Source: JADCCX01 sp031431475
GTDB taxonomy: Bacteria > Pseudomonadota > Alphaproteobacteria > Rhizobiales > Beijerinckiaceae
Reading direction: 5' to 3'
Assembly (NCBI GenBank): GCA_031431475.1
Contig: JANPDL010000024.1
Location: 1-64,000, forward strand
Length of the DNA stretch: 64,000 nt
Positions within the stretch are counted from its first letter, which is position 1, and each line of letters begins with the position of its first letter. Below, piece by piece: positions 60,279 to 64,000 of the stretch. The position numbers and the translations under genes are program-made. The notes below the pieces were generated by a model. That model saw only the letters and a program-made list of their open reading frames with translations. It was not told the DNA's origin and made no database searches.

Positions 60279-61030
60279 GCGGTATTGCCAAGATAGGCGT
60301 CGATGACACGCGCGTCGCGAATCACGTCGGCGGGTGTCCCCGAAACCAGCACTTCCCCCTCCGCCATGACGATCACCTCGCGGCAGAGCGCCGTGATTAC
60401 ATCCATGTTGTGTTCGATAATAAGAAATCCGACCCCGCGCCGATTGAGTGTCGCGATTTTCTCCACGATGGTTTCGAGCAACTGCGGATTAACACCCGCT
60501 CCCGGCTCATCCAGCAGCACAAGGCGTGGATCGGCGGCCATGACGCGGGCGAGTTCCAGCAACTTGCGCTGCCCGCCCGAGAGAATACTGGCGGGCGAAT
60601 GCGCGAGAGGCGACAGCCCGACAAAATCGATCCATGTGCGCGCGGTCTCCCGCACCCGCTTCTCCCCTGCCCTCACCCGTCCCGGCTGCAGCCAGTTCAG
60701 GTAGAAAACCTCTCCGGGTTGGCCGAGTGGCGCGAGCATGACATTGTCGAGTACCGACATGGCCGGAAACGGTTTCGGAATCTGGAAAGTGCGGCCAAGA
60801 CCGCGCCGGAAGATGGCATCAGGCCTGAGGCCGGTGATGGGCTGGCTCTCGAACGTTACGCTGCCTGCGTCTGGTGCGAGACTCCCGGCGAGGCAATTGA
60901 ACAGTGTGGTCTTGCCCGCGCCATTGGGGCCAATCAGCCCGGTTATTCCGCCCTCCTCCAGCGTCAACGCCACGCCGTTCACCGCGGTCAGTCCGCCGAA
61001 GCGCTTGACGATACCGGTCGCCTTCAGCAT
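60275..61030 (-). CDS. livG: Branched-chain amino acid-type ABC ATPase LivG
   Basis: ATP-binding subunit, 251 aa. Walker A is GPNGAGKTTLFNCLAG near residue 36, and RGLGRTFQIPKPFPAMSVLDNVMLAPLGQ lies near 82. The signature LSGGQRKLLELARVM is near 152, Walker B LVLLDEPGAGVNPQLLETIV near 172, and IIEHNMDVI is the switch. It is the first gene of the liv operon, with only 75 bases to the divergent TIGR04076-type gene, so both promoters share that gap. Confidence 0.93.
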   Translation of the reverse strand: MLKATGIVKRFGGLTAVNGVALTLEEGGITGLIGPNGAGKTTLFNCLAGSLAPDAGSVTFESQPITGLRPDAIFRRGLGRTFQIPKPFPAMSVLDNVMLAPLGQPGEVFYLNWLQPGRVRAGEKRVRETARTWIDFVGLSPLAHSPASILSGGQRKLLELARVMAADPRLVLLDEPGAGVNPQLLETIVEKIATLNRRGVGFLIIEHNMDVITALCREVIVMAEGEVLVSGTPADVIRDARVIDAYLGNTA

Positions 61031-61105
61031 GGCGCGCCGTTGCCTTGCAGGCGGCTCGCGTTCATGGTGGCGGGGAAAGACACGATCTCAGGCGGGTACG
61101 ACATT

Positions 61106-61456
61106 ATGGGTGATAGTACATTCGAATTGCACGATCTCAAGGTGGAGGTTGTGGCTCCTGAAGGCGCAACGATCTATTGTGGGGCCAAACCGGGCGATTT
61201 CTTCGAATTGCGTGGCGAGATGCTGCATTTGCCCGATGGTCAGGGATTCTCGATGTATTCGCTGGCTGCCGTTTTGCCGCTTCTGGCGGCGAAGCAGCGC
61301 CCGACCGCTGCTGCCGACTGGATGACGACCGACGCCGAGGTCGCCTGCCCCGATCCCAACTGCCCGACACGGCTGCGGATAACCCGGATTGGCAAACGCG
61401 TTTTCCGTCACAGCGAAACAACGGCGGTGCCGATGCCCGGCAAAGGAAAGGCATGA
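61106..61456 (+). CDS. TIGR04076-type small protein
   Basis: Protein of 116 aa, function not known. The pattern VEVVAPEGATIYCGAKPGDFFELRGEMLHLPDGQGFSMYSLAAVLPLLAAKQRP followed by VACPDPNCPTRLRI fits the TIGR04076 family, which I recall as small cysteine-containing proteins often coded near aldo/keto reductases. The cysteines in YCGAKPGD and CPDPNC could bind a metal. The ATG at 61106 is preferred; an in-frame ATG at about 61064 is possible. It overlaps the reductase gene by four bases (ATGA). Confidence 0.75.
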   Translation: MGDSTFELHDLKVEVVAPEGATIYCGAKPGDFFELRGEMLHLPDGQGFSMYSLAAVLPLLAAKQRPTAAADWMTTDAEVACPDPNCPTRLRITRIGKRVFRHSETTAVPMPGKGKA

Positions 61457-62502
61457 GCGTCGAACGTTTCACGCTCCAGAACGGTTACGACATTTCGCGC
61501 ATTATCCGGGGCGGATGGCAGCTTGCCGGCGGCCATGGCGACATTGACCGTGTCCGCGCCATTGCCGACATGGCCGCTTTCGTCGATGCCGGTGTGACCA
61601 CCTTCGATTGCGCCGATATCTATACCGGCGTGGAAGAGATGATCGGCGTGTTTCGTGGCGAAATGCTGCGTCTGCGTGGTGCGTCGACGCTGAAGACCTT
61701 CAAGGTCCATACGAAATTCGTGCCGGACTATCGTCTTCTGGGTCGCATGACCAGGCGCGATGTCGAGACGATCATCGACCGCTCGCTGCAGCGGCTGCGG
61801 ACGGACAGGCTCGATCTTGTGCAGTTCCACTGGTGGAATTATGCTGCGCCGGGGCTTGAGGAAGCCGCGCTTTGGCTGAAGGATTTGCAGCACGCGGGCA
61901 AGATCGATCGCATTGGCGGCACCAATTTTGATGCCTTCAATGCCAGGCGGATGCTCGATGCTGGTGCGCCAGTGGTCTCCATGCAGACCCAGTATTCCCT
62001 GCTCGATCTCAGGCCCGAGAACGGCCTGACCGCGCTGTGCTCCGCCACCGGCATGAAGCTGCTCTGCTACGGGACTATCGCAGGCGGGTTTCTCTCATCG
62101 CGCTGGCTGGATCAGCCCGAGCCCCAGGAGCCGTTGGTCAACCGGAGTCTCGTCAAATACAAGCTGGTTATCGATGATTTCGGCGGCTGGCACCTGTTTC
62201 AGGAGCTGTTGCATGTGCTCGCACGCATCGGTGCCAAGCATGGTGTCAGCATCACGGCGGTGGCGACACGGCACGTTCTGGACCGGCCCCATGTTGCAGG
62301 CGTCATCATCGGTGCGCGCTACGCCGAGCATCTCAACGACAATATCAGCGTTTTTCGTTTCGCACTGGATGCTGCGGATCGCGCGGCCATTGAGGCTGTT
62401 TTGCTGCGGCGGACAGGCCCTTCCGGCGATGCCTACACGCTGGAACGCGACAAGGAGGGTCGGCATGGGCGGATCATGAAGTACAACCTGAACAAGGATT
62501 AA
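61453..62502 (+). CDS. Aldo/keto reductase
   Basis: NADPH-dependent carbonyl reductase of the AKR barrel fold, 349 aa. The catalytic tetrad is visible: Asp and Tyr in TFDCADIYTGVEEMIG, Lys in KVHTKFVPD and His in LVQFHWWNY. The cofactor end is unusual: VIIGARYAEHLNDNISVF is present near residue 275, followed by an extended C-terminus (RRTGPSGDAYTLERDKEGRH). Substrate unknown. It is translated with the TIGR04076-type gene upstream and followed by an NTF2-like gene. Confidence 0.88.
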   Translation: MSVERFTLQNGYDISRIIRGGWQLAGGHGDIDRVRAIADMAAFVDAGVTTFDCADIYTGVEEMIGVFRGEMLRLRGASTLKTFKVHTKFVPDYRLLGRMTRRDVETIIDRSLQRLRTDRLDLVQFHWWNYAAPGLEEAALWLKDLQHAGKIDRIGGTNFDAFNARRMLDAGAPVVSMQTQYSLLDLRPENGLTALCSATGMKLLCYGTIAGGFLSSRWLDQPEPQEPLVNRSLVKYKLVIDDFGGWHLFQELLHVLARIGAKHGVSITAVATRHVLDRPHVAGVIIGARYAEHLNDNISVFRFALDAADRAAIEAVLLRRTGPSGDAYTLERDKEGRHGRIMKYNLNKD

Positions 62503-62506
62503 CGCA

Positions 62507-62944
62507 GTGCCAGGAGAGCTTTTTGCGATTGCGCAGCGCGAGATCGTTGAGTTTCACGACGCGATCCAGCGCTGGTTCTCCGACACCGAGGTGGACGAAA
62601 TGACCTTCGAGCGCATCGCCCGTTCGCTGGCTGTGGATTTTTCCATCACGACGCCAGATGGTCGACAGATCGCCGAACCACTGGTTTCGGATTGGCTCCG
62701 CAGGGGGCGTGGCTCGCGCGACAAGGACTTTAGTATCTGGATCGAGCGGTTCCGGCCTGTCATCGAACAGGGCGATCTGGCGGTTGTCATCTACGACGAA
62801 TGCCAGCATTGCGACGGCAAGGATACGCGACGGCATGTCACCGCCGTTTTCAAGCGGGTGCTGGCAGCACCGCTGGGTGTACAGTGGGTGCGGGTCCACG
62901 AGACGTGGGCGGCAAAGCTGGGTGGCCTGAGCGCTACGCCTTGA
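62507..62944 (+). CDS. NTF2-like small protein
   Basis: Cytoplasmic protein of 145 aa starting at a GTG, the only usable start, four bases after the reductase stop. The layout (EIVEFHDAIQRWFSDTEVDEMTFERIARSLAVDFSITTPDGR, then a run of strands ending in VQWVRVHETWA) is that of an NTF2/SnoaL/DUF4440-type alpha-beta cone. Such proteins bind or isomerise small hydrophobic molecules or act as scaffolds. No catalytic residue can be named. It is probably part of the same operon as the reductase and the binding protein. Confidence 0.7.
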   Translation: MPGELFAIAQREIVEFHDAIQRWFSDTEVDEMTFERIARSLAVDFSITTPDGRQIAEPLVSDWLRRGRGSRDKDFSIWIERFRPVIEQGDLAVVIYDECQHCDGKDTRRHVTAVFKRVLAAPLGVQWVRVHETWAAKLGGLSATP

Positions 62945-63011
62945 ATTTACACCCCCTTGCCAACCACTGAAAAACCCTGATGATCCTTCCATCCGACCTC
63001 TGGAGGGTTCC

Positions 63012-64000
63012 ATGCTCAAGTCTATCCGTATCGCCGCGCTAACGGCTTCGGCCACCATCGTTTTTCCCGGCTGGTTGCCGCCGTCCGCCATTGCGCAAGG
63101 CTGCACACACACCATCGGGATGGTCGTATCGCTGACTGGTCCGGCCGGGCGCTTCGGGCAGGCTGCGTCCAAATCCGCCGAACTGGCCTTCAAGGACCTC
63201 AACGCGGCGGGCGGCGTGGCGGGATGCCAGCTTGCGCTTGACCTGCGCGATGCCCAGAGCCAGGGAACGGTCGCTGTCGATCAGGCGCGCCAGCTTGTGG
63301 ATCTGAAGAAGGTGCCAGCCATCCTGGGCGGCATTATCTCCTCCGTGTCCATCCCGATCCTCACATCCGTGACGGCTGATGCGGGAGTGGTGCAGATTTC
63401 ACCGGCATCCTCCTCACCAACGCTGACGCGCATCGCAACGGAGGGCAAGGCCAAGGGCATGTTCTTCCGCACCATTACATCAGACGCCCTGCAGGGTGTG
63501 GCTGCCGCGAAATACGCCATCGACCAGAACCTGAAGGAACTGGCGATCATCCATGTTAACAACGACTTCGGCGTCAACATGATGGCTGAGTTCACCAAGG
63601 CCTATGTCGCGCTGGGTGGCAAGATCATCTCCACCACGCCCTACAACCAGAACCAGCCGAGCTATGCGCCCGAAGTGACAGCGGGCCTCAAGGGCGATCC
63701 CAAGGCGCTCTATCTCGTGGCTTATCCCGGCGACGGTACCAATATCGCCCGCACTTGGATCAGCCAGGGGGGTGCTGCGACCTTCCTGCTGAACGACGGC
63801 ATGAACAGCAAGGATTTCATTGAGGGCGTGGGGGCAAAGAACCTCAACAATGCCTTCGGCACCTCATCTGGTACGGTCAAGACGCCGTCAACAGAGTATT
63901 TCGCCACGGCCTATCCCGCGATGTCGGGCGGCTTTGACGCCAATGCGCCTGCTGCTGACCGCGCTTATGATGCCGCAGCTATTCTTGGCCTCGCGATCGC
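63012..64000 (+). CDS. Branched-chain amino acid-type ABC substrate-binding protein LivJ/LivK (3' partial)
   Basis: Periplasmic receptor, first 329 residues before the window end. The signal peptide covers about 29 residues (ending AIA-Q), and GGAGGG lies just before the ATG. CTHTIGMVVSLTGPAGRFGQAASKSAELAF and LNAAGGVAGCQLALDLRDAQSQGTVAVDQARQLVD follow. ISPASSSPTLTRI is the LivJ ligand-site block, and YLVAYPGDGTNIARTW lies in the C-lobe. It presumably feeds the LivHMGF permease coded divergently. Confidence 0.92.
   Translation, partial: MLKSIRIAALTASATIVFPGWLPPSAIAQGCTHTIGMVVSLTGPAGRFGQAASKSAELAFKDLNAAGGVAGCQLALDLRDAQSQGTVAVDQARQLVDLKKVPAILGGIISSVSIPILTSVTADAGVVQISPASSSPTLTRIATEGKAKGMFFRTITSDALQGVAAAKYAIDQNLKELAIIHVNNDFGVNMMAEFTKAYVALGGKIISTTPYNQNQPSYAPEVTAGLKGDPKALYLVAYPGDGTNIARTWISQGGAATFLLNDGMNSKDFIEGVGAKNLNNAFGTSSGTVKTPSTEYFATAYPAMSGGFDANAPAADRAYDAAAILGLAI

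Noticed and set aside
60191..61105. Long plus-strand open frame upstream of the TIGR04076-type gene (421 codons in total)
   Set aside because: It runs antisense through livG; the livG product has all ABC motifs, so only the part after 61106 is coding.

Overview
The window looks like one contiguous piece of a GC-rich alphaproteobacterial chromosome. Support for this is the dense coding in short operons with ATGA or TAATG overlaps, many ABC uptake systems for nitrogenous solutes, a PutA without a DNA-binding domain, an Agrobacterium-type N-carbamoyl-D-amino acid hydrolase, PobA, and a large Wzx/Wzy-type exopolysaccharide locus. Family and genus cannot be fixed from sequence reading alone. The sugar-nucleotide set (mannose, glucuronate, rhamnose) would suit an acetan-like polymer of Acetobacteraceae, but Hyphomicrobiales are equally possible. 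No rRNA, tRNA, CRISPR array, insertion sequence or integrase was seen.

Layout. 1-3648: end of a urea/short-amide ABC transporter (urtB partial, urtC, urtD, urtE), with an AT-rich islet carrying a small reverse gene between urtD and urtE. 3645-9624 (minus): gamma-glutamyltransferase-like protein, a DUF1028 protein, and the binding protein and two permeases of a peptide transporter without ATPases. 9827-27526: exopolysaccharide locus with two GT2 enzymes, a WecG/TagA-type transferase fused to a STAS domain, a Tat-exported protein of unknown function, a Wzc-like co-polymerase with a damaged Walker motif, a Wza/ExoF-like exporter, an acyltransferase, two methyltransferases, Wzx, two GT4 enzymes, Wzy and a GumD/WcaJ-like initiating transferase. 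A LuxR-type regulator without a receiver aspartate (27560-28315) follows, then otsB-otsA (trehalose).

30883-39754: pobA, then a hydantoin-to-D-amino-acid module (D-hydantoinase, racemase, N-carbamoyl-D-amino acid hydrolase, flavin-reductase-like protein) with its own polar amino acid ABC transporter. A small TumE/TumA-type toxin-antitoxin pair with a probable leaderless promoter/operator is inserted in it. 39912-46537 (plus): a complete five-function oligopeptide/nickel-type ABC transporter followed by an ATZ/TRZ-type amidohydrolase. 46622-57476 (plus): bifunctional mannose-1-phosphate guanylyltransferase/isomerase, putA, UDP-glucose dehydrogenase, rfbBDAC for dTDP-L-rhamnose, and a TviB-like nucleotide-sugar dehydrogenase. 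These are probably the precursor supply for the polymer made by the first EPS block.

57672-64000: divergent module with livG-livF-livH-livM on the minus strand and, on the plus strand, a TIGR04076-type small protein, an aldo/keto reductase, an NTF2-like protein and a LivJ-type binding protein cut by the window end. It looks like an uptake-plus-catabolism unit for an unidentified substrate.

The most unusual items are a triplicated 18-bp repeat in which each unit carries a Shine-Dalgarno/ATG pair and forms a short leader ORF overlapping a glycosyltransferase start (22389-22445), the leaderless TumE/TumA control region, the transferase-STAS fusion, the degenerate Wzc and response-regulator proteins, and the TIGR04076/aldo-keto reductase/Liv module.
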